Position numbers and translations under genes: made by a program. A DNA stretch of 64,000 nt. Origin: Flavisolibacter ginsengisoli DSM 18119. GTDB taxonomy: Bacteria; Bacteroidota; Bacteroidia; Chitinophagales; Chitinophagaceae. The stretch lies in the NCBI RefSeq assembly GCF_900129295.1, contig NZ_FQUU01000014.1:62001-126000 (forward strand), written 5' to 3'. The notes under the pieces are model-generated. The model did no database searches, was not told the DNA's origin, and saw only the letters and a list, made by a program, of their open reading frames with translations. Shown here piece after piece: positions 28,345-35,700 of this stretch; the stretch's first letter is position 1, and each line of letters opens with the position of its first letter.

Positions 28345-28418
28345 TAGCGAGGAGCAGACTTGAACTGCCGACCTTCGGGTTATGAATCCGATGCTCTAAC
28401 CAGCTGAGCTACCTCGCC
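28345..28418 (-). tRNA. tRNA-Met (anticodon CAT)
   Basis: 74 bases that fold as a full cloverleaf: acceptor GGCGAGG/CCTCGCT (first pair G-T), D-arm with AGCTCAGCTGGTTAGAGC, anticodon loop TTCATAA, T-arm GGCAG/CTGCT-type stem around TTCAAGT, discriminator A, no encoded CCA. The 1-72 pair and D-arm look like an elongator tRNA, though a CAT anticodon could also be the Ile2 type after modification. The anticodon stem closes with an A31-C39 mismatch, which is unusual. Confidence 0.93.
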
Positions 28419-28568
28419 TTATATCCCACTTCATTTATGCCTGTAAAGATAATTATGAAGTTCCCCTGGTTAAGGGGGTGCAAAAATAAGTATTCAGTCC
28501 TTTAATGGAAAATCATTTTTTCTTCTTTAACAAGGTGTAATAATTACCTTTCTGCAAAACTCCAAGAA

Positions 28569-29171
28569 ATGGTACAGGTGCGGGTGGCCAATGCCTCAGA
28601 TGCCCGGCAAATACTGGAAATATATACTCCCTATATATTGGGCACTGCTTTTACTTTTGAAACAGAAGTTCCTTCAGAAGCTGAGTTCAAAGAAAGAATG
28701 CAAAAATACCTGCATGCAAGACCCTGGCTGGTTTGTACACTTGATGGATCTGTCATTTGCTATGTTTATGCTTCAGGGCACCGGGAAAGGGCAGCCTACC
28801 AATGGTGTTGTGAATCTTCTGTATATACAAAAAAAGATTTCCAGGGAATGGGTATTGGGCGGGAATTATACAAGGTGCTGTTTCAAATCCTTAAAATGCA
28901 GGGATACAGGAATATTTATGCGGGAATAACTCTACCTAATGAACCTAGTATAAAGCTTCACGAAAAATGTGGGTTCACACATTTTGCTACATATGATAAT
29001 ATCGGCTATAAATTGGGAGAATGGAAAAATGTAGGGTGGTGGAAACTTTCTGTCAATCATTATGATCGCAAGCCTTCACCACCCATTGCATTTGGTGAGA
29101 TGGACCCAATCCAGTTTAATGAAATTTTCATCACTGCAGCGGATCGCATCTCAAAGAAGCTGGTTTACTGA
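28569..29171 (+). CDS. GNAT acetyltransferase of the phosphinothricin-acetyltransferase type
   Basis: 200 residues, somewhat longer than usual for the family because of a polar C-terminal tail. Family marks: VRVANASDARQILEIYTPYI at the start, AFTFETEVPS, YVYASGHRERAAYQWCCESS near residue 65-85, then the acetyl-CoA loop FQGMGIGRELY near residue 97 and LPNEPSIKLHEKCGF near residue 120. It would acetylate an amino group on a small amino-acid-like compound; real substrate unknown. Its last 7 bases overlap the convergent SRPBCC gene. Confidence 0.9.
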   Translation: MVQVRVANASDARQILEIYTPYILGTAFTFETEVPSEAEFKERMQKYLHARPWLVCTLDGSVICYVYASGHRERAAYQWCCESSVYTKKDFQGMGIGRELYKVLFQILKMQGYRNIYAGITLPNEPSIKLHEKCGFTHFATYDNIGYKLGEWKNVGWWKLSVNHYDRKPSPPIAFGEMDPIQFNEIFITAADRISKKLVY

Positions 29172-29977
29172 TTTACATACTGGTTGGTACCAGAACCGTC
29201 CTGCACACTTTCAGCTTCGCTGCGTAAAATGTTTGGATTGTCATTTGTGTTTTCAGTAGAACCTTTATGTTTTGTTTCTATATACTCTTTGAAATTCATC
29301 ACATCCTGGCGTATCAGTTTTTCAAATACCGGGTTCAAAGCTTTCGCCAGTCCTGAACCTATTTCTCCTGCAGGTGGATGGTAACTTATCACCACTTCTA
29401 ACTCTGTACCCTGTCCGCCAGCTGCATCCTGAAAGGTAACCTTGCCGGCATTATTGATAGTTGAATTAGGAATAGACTGCCAGCCTATCATATAATTAGG
29501 CTCTTCTTTTACTATTTCAGCATTCCATTTTATTCTTCCTATGTTTCCAGGGATCACGGCTTCCCAATGAGAATGCTTGGAATCTATTTCCGTAACAGAA
29601 GCCAGGTGCTTCATGAATAAAGGAAGATTTTCCAGTTTTCTCCAGAAAGCATACACTTCTTCTTTTGATTTATTCACTATCATGCTCGTACGGATGTTTA
29701 CGGCATCAGTGTTGGAAACACCTTTTGTTTTTCCCATGCTCGCATATACAGGACAGTGACCTGATGCACCCCTGTAAAGCAATACACCACCAACAGCCAG
29801 TTTCACCAGGCTATTCATAGGGTGTTTGATCAAGCTATTCAGACCGGAGGACAATAACCATGCTCCTACAGCTGCGCTTGCTATCCGTTCTCCTTGTCCT
29901 ACATTAATTACTCCGCTTCCTGCCTGAGGTTGAAACTCATTATCGGCATGCCAGCTTCCATATTGTTCATTTGCCAT
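29165..29977 (-). CDS. SRPBCC/START-fold protein with N-terminal DUF2892-like membrane segment
   Basis: 270 residues. The N-terminal part (about 25-80) is a DUF2892-like hydrophobic hairpin (GERIASAAVGAWLLSSGL, LAVGGVLLYRG, then GHCPVY). A polyketide-cyclase/SRPBCC domain follows (about 92-240: VNKSKEEVYAFWRKLENLPLFMKHL, IGWQSIPNSTINNAGKVTF). The tail is polar and probably disordered. Such proteins often sit in stress-related operons of Bacteroidota; ligand unknown. Convergent with the acetyltransferase gene, overlapping it by 7 bases. Confidence 0.87.
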   Translation of the reverse strand: MANEQYGSWHADNEFQPQAGSGVINVGQGERIASAAVGAWLLSSGLNSLIKHPMNSLVKLAVGGVLLYRGASGHCPVYASMGKTKGVSNTDAVNIRTSMIVNKSKEEVYAFWRKLENLPLFMKHLASVTEIDSKHSHWEAVIPGNIGRIKWNAEIVKEEPNYMIGWQSIPNSTINNAGKVTFQDAAGGQGTELEVVISYHPPAGEIGSGLAKALNPVFEKLIRQDVMNFKEYIETKHKGSTENTNDNPNILRSEAESVQDGSGTNQYVNQ

Positions 29978-30063
29978 AAACTGTATTTTTTATGAAATAG
30001 TTGAAATTGATCGTTCTCCCAATATTTTGCAATTATTATGCCTCCGGATGTCAATTTCTGCGC

Positions 30064-30092
30064 ATAAAAAAAGCCCCAACTTTGTTGAGGCT
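30064..30092 (-). terminator. Terminator of the aminotransferase gene
   Basis: Minus strand: AGCCTCAAC/GTTGGGGCT stem with one mismatch, then seven T. It lies about 106 bases after the aminotransferase stop; the space between holds no gene. Confidence 0.75.
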
Positions 30093-30198
30093 AAATCTTA
30101 ATATATCATTTACTGAGTAGCATTTTACCCATCAGCTGGTAGCGAAGATAATGGCTAGTCTATCTTATAGATAGCCTATTCAGTAGTCATTCTGAAAC

Positions 30199-31428
30199 CT
30201 ATAGAATAGCTTCCTCATTTTTCACGCTCTTCACTTCAGTACGGCCAGGGTACACCTGTAATGCTTTCTCTAAACAATCCATTGCGTCGTCAAGGTCTTT
30301 TAAATTAAGTACATACGCCAGGCGCACTTCTTTTTTTCCCAGGCCCGGCGTACCATAAAATCCTGTGGCAGGTGCGAGCATTACTGTACGGTTATTTACT
30401 GAAAATTCTTCAAGCAGCCATTGGCAAAACTTATCCGAATCGTCAATAGGCAATTGAGCCATGGCATAAAATGCACCTCCAGGGTTGGGACAAAATACCC
30501 CGGGCATATTATTCAACCTTTTCACCAGCAAATTTCTCCTGGCAATATATTCAGCTTTGGGAGCATCAAAGTAAGAGGCAGGCAGATCTACCGCAGCTTC
30601 ACCCATGATCTGTGCAAGGCCTGGAGGACTAAGCCTTGCCTGGGCAAATTTCATAGCCGCATCATAAACTGCTTTGTTGCGGGTAACGAAAGCGCCTAAA
30701 CGAGCGCCACAGGCACTGTACCTCTTACTTACCGTATCCATAAGCACCACATTGTCATCCATGCCCGTTAAATGAAGCGCACTTACATATTCACCAGAGT
30801 AGGCAAACTCCCTGTATGCCTCATCAGAAAACAGGTACAGGTTATGTTTCAAACAAATGGTTTTAAGTGCTTCCATCTCCTGGCGGCTATATAAATAGCC
30901 GGTAGGATTGTTGGGATTACAAACAACGATAGCCTTTGTGTTTGCAGTGATCACTGTTTCAAAATCTGAAATAGGAGGAAGGGCAAAACCATTTTCAATA
31001 TTTGAAGTAATGGGCACCACTTTAACTCCGGCGGCTACTGCAAATCCATTATAATTCGCATAGAACGGTTCAGGGATGATCACTTCATCTCTAGGATTGA
31101 GACAGGTTAAAAAACCAAAAAGAATAGCTTCAGATCCACCTGTTGTGATCAATATCTGGTCCTTGGTAATATCTATACCAACCGTTTTATAGTATTGAAC
31201 CAGCTTTTTTCTATAGCTCTCATTTCCCGCACTATGACTATATTCCAATACACGGATATCAGCATCTCTCACTGCATCTAATATGGCAGGCGGAGTTTCA
31301 ATATCAGGTTGCCCTATATTAAGATGGTAAACTTTAATTCCCTTTTTCTTAGCTGTTTCAGCATACGGAACTAATTTTCTTATGGGGGAGGGGGGCATCT
31401 GCTTTCCCCTTTCTGAGATTTCTAACAT
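30199..31428 (-). CDS. PLP-dependent class I/II aminotransferase (aspartate-aminotransferase-like)
   Basis: 409 residues. Fold type I aminotransferase marks: YHLNIGQPDIETPP near residue 34, TTGGSEAILFGF near residue 95, CNPNNPTGYLYS near residue 170, SDEAYREFAYSGEY, and the PLP lysine Lys235 in VSKRYSACGARLG. The final conserved Arg lies in VRLAYVLN. Amino donor and acceptor cannot be told; relatives handle Asp, Ala or aromatic amino acids. Monocistronic; a perfect TATCTTTG box ends 4 bases before the ATG, so the message may lack a leader. Confidence 0.93.
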   Translation of the reverse strand: MLEISERGKQMPPSPIRKLVPYAETAKKKGIKVYHLNIGQPDIETPPAILDAVRDADIRVLEYSHSAGNESYRKKLVQYYKTVGIDITKDQILITTGGSEAILFGFLTCLNPRDEVIIPEPFYANYNGFAVAAGVKVVPITSNIENGFALPPISDFETVITANTKAIVVCNPNNPTGYLYSRQEMEALKTICLKHNLYLFSDEAYREFAYSGEYVSALHLTGMDDNVVLMDTVSKRYSACGARLGAFVTRNKAVYDAAMKFAQARLSPPGLAQIMGEAAVDLPASYFDAPKAEYIARRNLLVKRLNNMPGVFCPNPGGAFYAMAQLPIDDSDKFCQWLLEEFSVNNRTVMLAPATGFYGTPGLGKKEVRLAYVLNLKDLDDAMDCLEKALQVYPGRTEVKSVKNEEAIL

Positions 31429-31432
31429 CCGG

Positions 31433-31440
31433 CAAAGATA
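31433..31440 (-). promoter_or_regulatory. Candidate -7 box (TATCTTTG) for the aminotransferase gene
   Basis: Exact TAnnTTTG match on the minus strand, 4 bases upstream of the ATG. Confidence 0.5.
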
Positions 31441-31519
31441 AAATTTGTAACCAACTGGTAAATAGAGTTATCGCAGGTAATTCATGTTTAACAGGAAAGT
31501 TAGAACAGGTATTAAAAAG

Positions 31520-31548
31520 AAACATCCCCTGGCAGGCAGGGGATGTTT
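31520..31548 (-). terminator. Terminator of the DUF1573 gene pair
   Basis: 11-bp perfect stem AAACATCCCCT/AGGGGATGTTT; the minus strand continues CTTTTTAAT. It lies 26 bases after the stop of the second DUF1573 gene. Confidence 0.88.
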
Positions 31549-31574
31549 CAATATTTATGGATACTTATAAGTAA

Positions 31575-32063
31575 TTATCCCTTCTTTACTTTAGTTTCAA
31601 CTTTACCATTCTTCTCTTCTACTTTTACTTTCTTTACATCATCAGCTTTAAGAGCACCTGCTTTTGACAGCGCATCATAAGCATTAGCATCAACTACTTC
31701 ACCTGTGATCTTTACGATCTTTTGTTGTTGGTAGCCTGCGATCTTTACGTTTACATCTTTTTCAAAATGTCCCATAGCTGCTGCATTGTAACCAACTTTC
31801 AATTTAGAAGTTGCATTAGGCGCAATGGGCTCCTTAGAAAATTCCGGGGTAGTACAGCCACAGCCTGCCCATGCATTTTCAATGGTAATAGGCTTGTCGC
31901 TGGTGTTGGTAATAGTAAAGTAAGTAGTAACAGGCTGACCTTGCTTGATTTTTCCAAAATCATATTTGTCAACATTCACTTTCATTACTTCCTCAGCTTT
32001 TTGTTGTGCCATAGCAGTAAATCCTGTGGCGAATACGGCAGCAAGTAGAAGAATTCTTTTCAT
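31575..32063 (-). CDS. Secreted DUF1573 domain protein (second of pair)
   Basis: 162 residues: signal peptide (cut near TAMAQ, residue 19), then a DUF1573 Ig-like beta domain (about 30-125) with YDFGKIKQGQPVTTYFTITN and AGCGCTTPEFSKEPIAP, plus a Lys/Val-rich C-terminal tail of about 35 residues. Periplasmic or surface. Function of the family unknown. It starts 4 bases after the preceding DUF1573 gene, so the pair is co-transcribed, and the two share most domain motifs, pointing to tandem duplication. Confidence 0.93.
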   Translation of the reverse strand: MKRILLLAAVFATGFTAMAQQKAEEVMKVNVDKYDFGKIKQGQPVTTYFTITNTSDKPITIENAWAGCGCTTPEFSKEPIAPNATSKLKVGYNAAAMGHFEKDVNVKIAGYQQQKIVKITGEVVDANAYDALSKAGALKADDVKKVKVEEKNGKVETKVKKG

Positions 32064-32067
32064 GTTC

Positions 32068-32499
32068 TTATTGTATTTGTTGTTTTAAAAAGTTTACCGA
32101 TGCATTAGATGGAGCAGATCCTGCCGGTGCTTTCCAGACAGTTCCCTTTATCTTGATTTGTTTTGTTTGATTTCCGTTGTATGTAACCGTAATAAATTTT
32201 TCAAAATGTCCTTCAGCTGCAGCATTATATCCCACTTTTATCTTATCTGTAGCCCCGGCAGCAATTGGTTCTTTATTCCATTCAGGCGTGGTACAGCCAC
32301 AACTGGCAGTTACATTCTCCAGTTTTAAGGGAGATTCGGTTTTATTAGTTACATCAAAAAAATGATAAACAGGCTTGCCCTGGGGTATTTTGCCAAAGTC
32401 ATATTCTGTTTCTTTCAGATTTATGGCATCTGCTGGTGTCTGGGCTTTCAGGGCCGTGAAACCCACCATGGTTAAGAATAATACCAACATTTTCTTCAT
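32068..32499 (-). CDS. Secreted DUF1573 domain protein (first of pair)
   Basis: 143 residues with a signal peptide (cut near ALKAQ, residue 20) and one DUF1573 domain: YDFGKIPQGKPVYHFFDVTN, ASCGCTTPEWNKEPIAAG, then KVGYNAAAEGHFEKFITV. It lacks the Lys-rich tail of its downstream paralogue. An exact TATTTTTG box lies 17 bases upstream of the ATG, a plausible promoter for the pair. Divergent from the E1 fusion gene with a 105-base spacer. Confidence 0.93.
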   Translation of the reverse strand: MKKMLVLFLTMVGFTALKAQTPADAINLKETEYDFGKIPQGKPVYHFFDVTNKTESPLKLENVTASCGCTTPEWNKEPIAAGATDKIKVGYNAAAEGHFEKFITVTYNGNQTKQIKIKGTVWKAPAGSAPSNASVNFLKQQIQ

Positions 32500-32516
32500 A
32501 AGAAAGCTATTGAACC

Positions 32517-32524
32517 CAAAAATA
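32517..32524 (-). promoter_or_regulatory. Candidate -7 box (TATTTTTG) for the DUF1573 pair
   Basis: Exact TAnnTTTG match, 17 bases before the ATG on the minus strand; no well-spaced TTG seen. Confidence 0.45.
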
Positions 32525-32592
32525 ATATAATCTAAGGTGAAAGTATAGTAAAACCAACAATTTGTGATTTTTTAACGATGTAGGGTTTCCCC

Positions 32593-32600
32593 TATTTTTG
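32593..32600 (+). promoter_or_regulatory. Candidate -7 box (TATTTTTG) for the second E1 fusion gene
   Basis: Exact TAnnTTTG match ending 4 bases before the ATG at 32605, which would place the transcription start at or next to the A of ATG. Confidence 0.45.
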
Positions 32601-32604
32601 TCAG

Positions 32605-34998
32605 ATGGAAAATACATTTGAAACCCAGGAACAATCCCTTGAAAAACTTTCCTTTGATAGTTTTAAAGCAGAGGTTCTCCAGGATTATCAATGGGTTTGC
32701 ATAAGCCGGGAAGCTAGCCTGATAGGCCGTAAAGAGGTGCTGACAGGTAAGGCAAAGTTTGGCATCTTTGGCGATGGCAAGGAAGTAGCCCAGGTGGCCA
32801 TGGCCAAGTTTTTCCAACCCGGTGATTTCAGATCTGGTTATTACCGTGATCAAACATTTGCCTTTGCCAGTGAGATCGCTACTGTAGAGCAGTTCTTTGC
32901 CCAGTTGTATGCCGATCCTGATGTCAACAATGATCCTTTTAGTGCCGGCAGGCAAATGGTTTCCCATTTTGCTACTCCTTTTGTTGATAGTAATGGCGAG
33001 TGGCTGAATCTTATAGAACAAAAGAACGTTTCTGCTGATATTGCTCCTACAGCCGGCCAGATGGTCAGGGGCCTCGGATTGGCCTTTGCTTCCAAAACTT
33101 TCAGGAATGTGCCCGAATTACAACAGTTTTCCCATCTATCCGAAAAAGGTAATGAAGTTTGTTTCTGTACTATAGGTGATGCCTCAACTTCCGAAGGTCA
33201 ATTTTGGGAAACCATCAATGCCGCAGGTGTTATGCAGGTTCCCCTTGCAGTGTTTGTATGGGATGATGGTTATGGCATATCTGTTCCCAAAAAATATCAA
33301 ACAACAAAGGGATCCATTTCAGAGGCTTTGAGTGGTATGCAGAAAGAGGAATATTCTAATGGATTCAATATATATAAAGTTAAAGGCTGGGATTATGCAG
33401 GTATGTGTGAAGCTTTTGAAGAAGGTATCCGCCTGGCAAGGGAAACACATACACCAGCCTTATTCCATGTAGAGGAGTTAACACAACCCCAGGGGCATTC
33501 GACTTCCGGGAGCCATGAAAGGTATAAATCAAACGAAAGATTGCAATGGGAGCGGGATTGGGATGCTATGAAAAAAATGCGTGAATGGATCCTGGCGAAT
33601 CTCCTTGCTTCTGAAGAGGAGCTTGATGATATTGAAAAAGAAGCTAAAGATCATGTGCGCTCAAGTAAAGCCCATGCCTGGGAAGCCTACCTGCAACCCA
33701 TTAAAAAACAAGTGGCCCGCGCTGTTGAATTAATACAGGATGTTGCTTCAAAGATCAATGAACACCAACACGAACTGGAAGTTATTGCCAGGGAGCTTTC
33801 ATCTATAAAGGAACCATTGAGACGGGATGTGATGAAAAACATTTATGCTTCCCTAAACCTCATTGGGGAACGTGATGAAGCTTATTGGTTAAAGGATTAC
33901 TATAAGGAGTTGCAAAAGGAAAGTGATGCATTATACAACTCTCATTTATACAACCAGGGGCCAAAAAGTACGCTAAACATCAAAGCATCTCCTGTAAAGT
34001 ACAACGCCGATGCCCCAACTGTAAATGGCTTCGAGATCCTGAATCATTATTTTGACCAGCTATTCGCCAGCAATCCAAAAGTTGTAGCTTTTGGTGAAGA
34101 TCTTGGTTATATAGGCGATGTGAACCAGGGGTTTTCCGGTTTGCAGGCAAAGTATGGTGATCAGCGCATTTTTGATACGGGTATACGCGAGCTTACCATT
34201 ATGGGCCAGGGTATTGGATTAGCGATGAGGGGATTAAGACCGATAGCTGAAATTCAATACCTTGATTATTTACTGTACGGATTACAGCCTTTGAGTGATG
34301 ATGTATCAACCCTGCATTTCAGAACAAAGGGTCAACAAAGTTGCCCTATCATAGTGCGTACCAGGGGACATCGCCTGGAAGGCATCTGGCATAGCGGCTC
34401 TCCATTGGGTGTTGTTATTAATGCGCTTCGTGGCATGTATGTATGTGTGCCAAGGAACATGACCCAGGCCGCAGGTTTCTATAATACATTATTGCAGGGT
34501 AATGATCCTGCCATCGTAATTGAATGTTTGAACGGCTATCGTCTTAAAGAAAAACTTCCTTCCAATCTTTTGGAGTATGCTGTGCCACTGGGTGTGCCGG
34601 AAATATTAAAAGAAGGAACTGATATCACCATTGTGTCTTATGGTTCCACATTGCGCATCATTATGGAAGTAGCGCAACGCCTGCAAAAGCAAGGTATCAG
34701 TTGTGAAGTAATAGATGTGCAAACCCTTTTGCCATTTGATACCGGCCACATGATTCTAACATCATTACAAAAAACCAACAGGATCGTTTTTGTTGATGAA
34801 GATGTTCCAGGTGGAGCTTCAGCCTATATGTTCAATAAAGTAATGGAAGAGCAGAAAGGATACCGCTGGCTTGATGTGGCACCCCGAACTATTACAGCCA
34901 AAGCCCACAGGCCTTCGTATGGCAGCGACGGTGATTATTTCAGTAAGCCAAATGCAGAAGAGATTGAAACTGTTCTGCGTGCTATGATGGCTGAATAA
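32605..34998 (+). CDS. 2-oxoacid dehydrogenase E1, fused alpha and beta subunits (paralogue 2)
   Basis: 797 residues. The E1-alpha half (about 25-330) has SGYYRDQTFAFA, then the thiamine diphosphate motif GDASTSEGQFWETIN near residue 191, ending WDDGYGIS. A helical, charged linker (about 340-470) separates it from the E1-beta half (from about 473): AFGEDLGYIGDVNQGF, FDTGIRELTIMGQGIGLAM, RTRGHRLEGIWHSGSP, DEDVPGGASAYM. This long form is widespread in Bacteroidota as a single-chain E1. It shares layout with the 715-residue paralogue at 14620 but differs in linker and motifs, so they probably serve different 2-oxoacids. No E2 or E3 gene in the window. Confidence 0.94.
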   Translation: MENTFETQEQSLEKLSFDSFKAEVLQDYQWVCISREASLIGRKEVLTGKAKFGIFGDGKEVAQVAMAKFFQPGDFRSGYYRDQTFAFASEIATVEQFFAQLYADPDVNNDPFSAGRQMVSHFATPFVDSNGEWLNLIEQKNVSADIAPTAGQMVRGLGLAFASKTFRNVPELQQFSHLSEKGNEVCFCTIGDASTSEGQFWETINAAGVMQVPLAVFVWDDGYGISVPKKYQTTKGSISEALSGMQKEEYSNGFNIYKVKGWDYAGMCEAFEEGIRLARETHTPALFHVEELTQPQGHSTSGSHERYKSNERLQWERDWDAMKKMREWILANLLASEEELDDIEKEAKDHVRSSKAHAWEAYLQPIKKQVARAVELIQDVASKINEHQHELEVIARELSSIKEPLRRDVMKNIYASLNLIGERDEAYWLKDYYKELQKESDALYNSHLYNQGPKSTLNIKASPVKYNADAPTVNGFEILNHYFDQLFASNPKVVAFGEDLGYIGDVNQGFSGLQAKYGDQRIFDTGIRELTIMGQGIGLAMRGLRPIAEIQYLDYLLYGLQPLSDDVSTLHFRTKGQQSCPIIVRTRGHRLEGIWHSGSPLGVVINALRGMYVCVPRNMTQAAGFYNTLLQGNDPAIVIECLNGYRLKEKLPSNLLEYAVPLGVPEILKEGTDITIVSYGSTLRIIMEVAQRLQKQGISCEVIDVQTLLPFDTGHMILTSLQKTNRIVFVDEDVPGGASAYMFNKVMEEQKGYRWLDVAPRTITAKAHRPSYGSDGDYFSKPNAEEIETVLRAMMAE

Positions 34999-35019
34999 AC
35001 ACTCTAAATATTATGTAAG

Positions 35020-35050
35020 ATCCCGGTAACAAAACCGGGATTCTTTTTTT
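35020..35050 (+). terminator. Rho-independent terminator after the second E1 fusion gene
   Basis: ATCCCGGT/ACCGGGAT stem, AACAAA loop, then TTCTTTTTTT; 21 bases past the stop codon. Confidence 0.9.
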
Positions 35051-35081
35051 GATCAATCCTGTTGCACTTATCTTTAGAATA

Positions 35082-35696
35082 ATGTACTCAAGCTTCTTAA
35101 ACCTGATTGATATATTAGGAACATTTGCTTTTGCGGTAGCTGGAGGATTCTCCGCTATGGAAAGAAAGCTTGATCCTTTTGGAGTACTTATCATTGCTTT
35201 TGTTACGGCTATTGGTGGAGGCACCGTACGTGATGTTCTGGTAGGAAATTTTCCTGTCAACTGGCTGCATAATGGCAATACAATATTGATCATTTTTGTA
35301 TCTGCAATCCTTACAATGATCTTTGGTAGTTACCTGAAACATTTAAATACGGCGCTCTTTATTTTTGATGCCCTTGGCCTGGGATTATTTACAATCATAG
35401 GCATTGAAGTTGGTTTGAAACAGGGATTCAGCGCCGGAATATGTATTGCATTGGGTACTATTTCCGCCTGTTTTGGGGGTGTGATCAGGGATGTGTTATT
35501 AAATAAAGTACCATTGATATTTCGGAAAGAGATATATGCACTTGCCTGTATCATTGGTGGCATTGCCTATTACCTGCTCAAGCAAACACATTTGAATGAT
35601 GATGTAGCAAAAGTGATTTGTATACTCATGATATTTGTGATACGTTTTATCGCGGTTCGTTATAATCTTTCATTACCTCAAATTCAATTAAAATAA
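35082..35696 (+). CDS. Trimeric intracellular cation channel (TRIC)-like membrane protein
   Basis: 204 residues from the ATG at 35082; the frame is open further back to a TTG, but that would begin inside the preceding terminator. Two copies of the family repeat with the TRIC/UPF0126 (YicG) marks: LDILGTFAFAVAGG-like start, FVTAIGGGTVRDVLVG near residue 50, and the second-repeat GTISACFGGVIRDVLLN near residue 137. About seven membrane helices. Bacterial relatives are potassium- or cation-permeable channels. A PhzF gene follows 4 bases later, so the two are likely co-transcribed. Confidence 0.92.
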   Translation: MYSSFLNLIDILGTFAFAVAGGFSAMERKLDPFGVLIIAFVTAIGGGTVRDVLVGNFPVNWLHNGNTILIIFVSAILTMIFGSYLKHLNTALFIFDALGLGLFTIIGIEVGLKQGFSAGICIALGTISACFGGVIRDVLLNKVPLIFRKEIYALACIIGGIAYYLLKQTHLNDDVAKVICILMIFVIRFIAVRYNLSLPQIQLK

Positions 35697-35700
35697 TAAG

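Larger units (their letters stand above)
27271..28347 (-). repeat. Tandem array of about 517-bp units (tRNA-Met 3' fragments, palindrome, terminators, GIY-YIG genes)
   Basis: Downstream of the intact tRNA-Met gene, sequence matching its 3' part recurs. The shared word GAGGAGCAGAC (plus-strand reading) starts at 27313, 27731, 27831, 28245 and, in the real tRNA, at 28349. Spacing is about 418, 100, 414 and 104, so two series repeat with a period near 517. Each of the four broken copies has the 12 or so bases after the anticodon replaced by the palindrome TCCGCCTCAGGCGGA. Read on the minus strand each unit is: tRNA 3' part, terminator, second tRNA fragment, GIY-YIG gene, then the next tRNA 3' part. 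It may be a decayed or active mobile unit. Confidence 0.85.

Noticed and set aside
27313-28347. CRISPR-like array (regular direct repeats)
   Set aside because: Repeats are tRNA-Met 3' pieces with uneven spacing (about 418, 100, 414, 104) and the intervals hold GIY-YIG genes and terminators; no cas genes.
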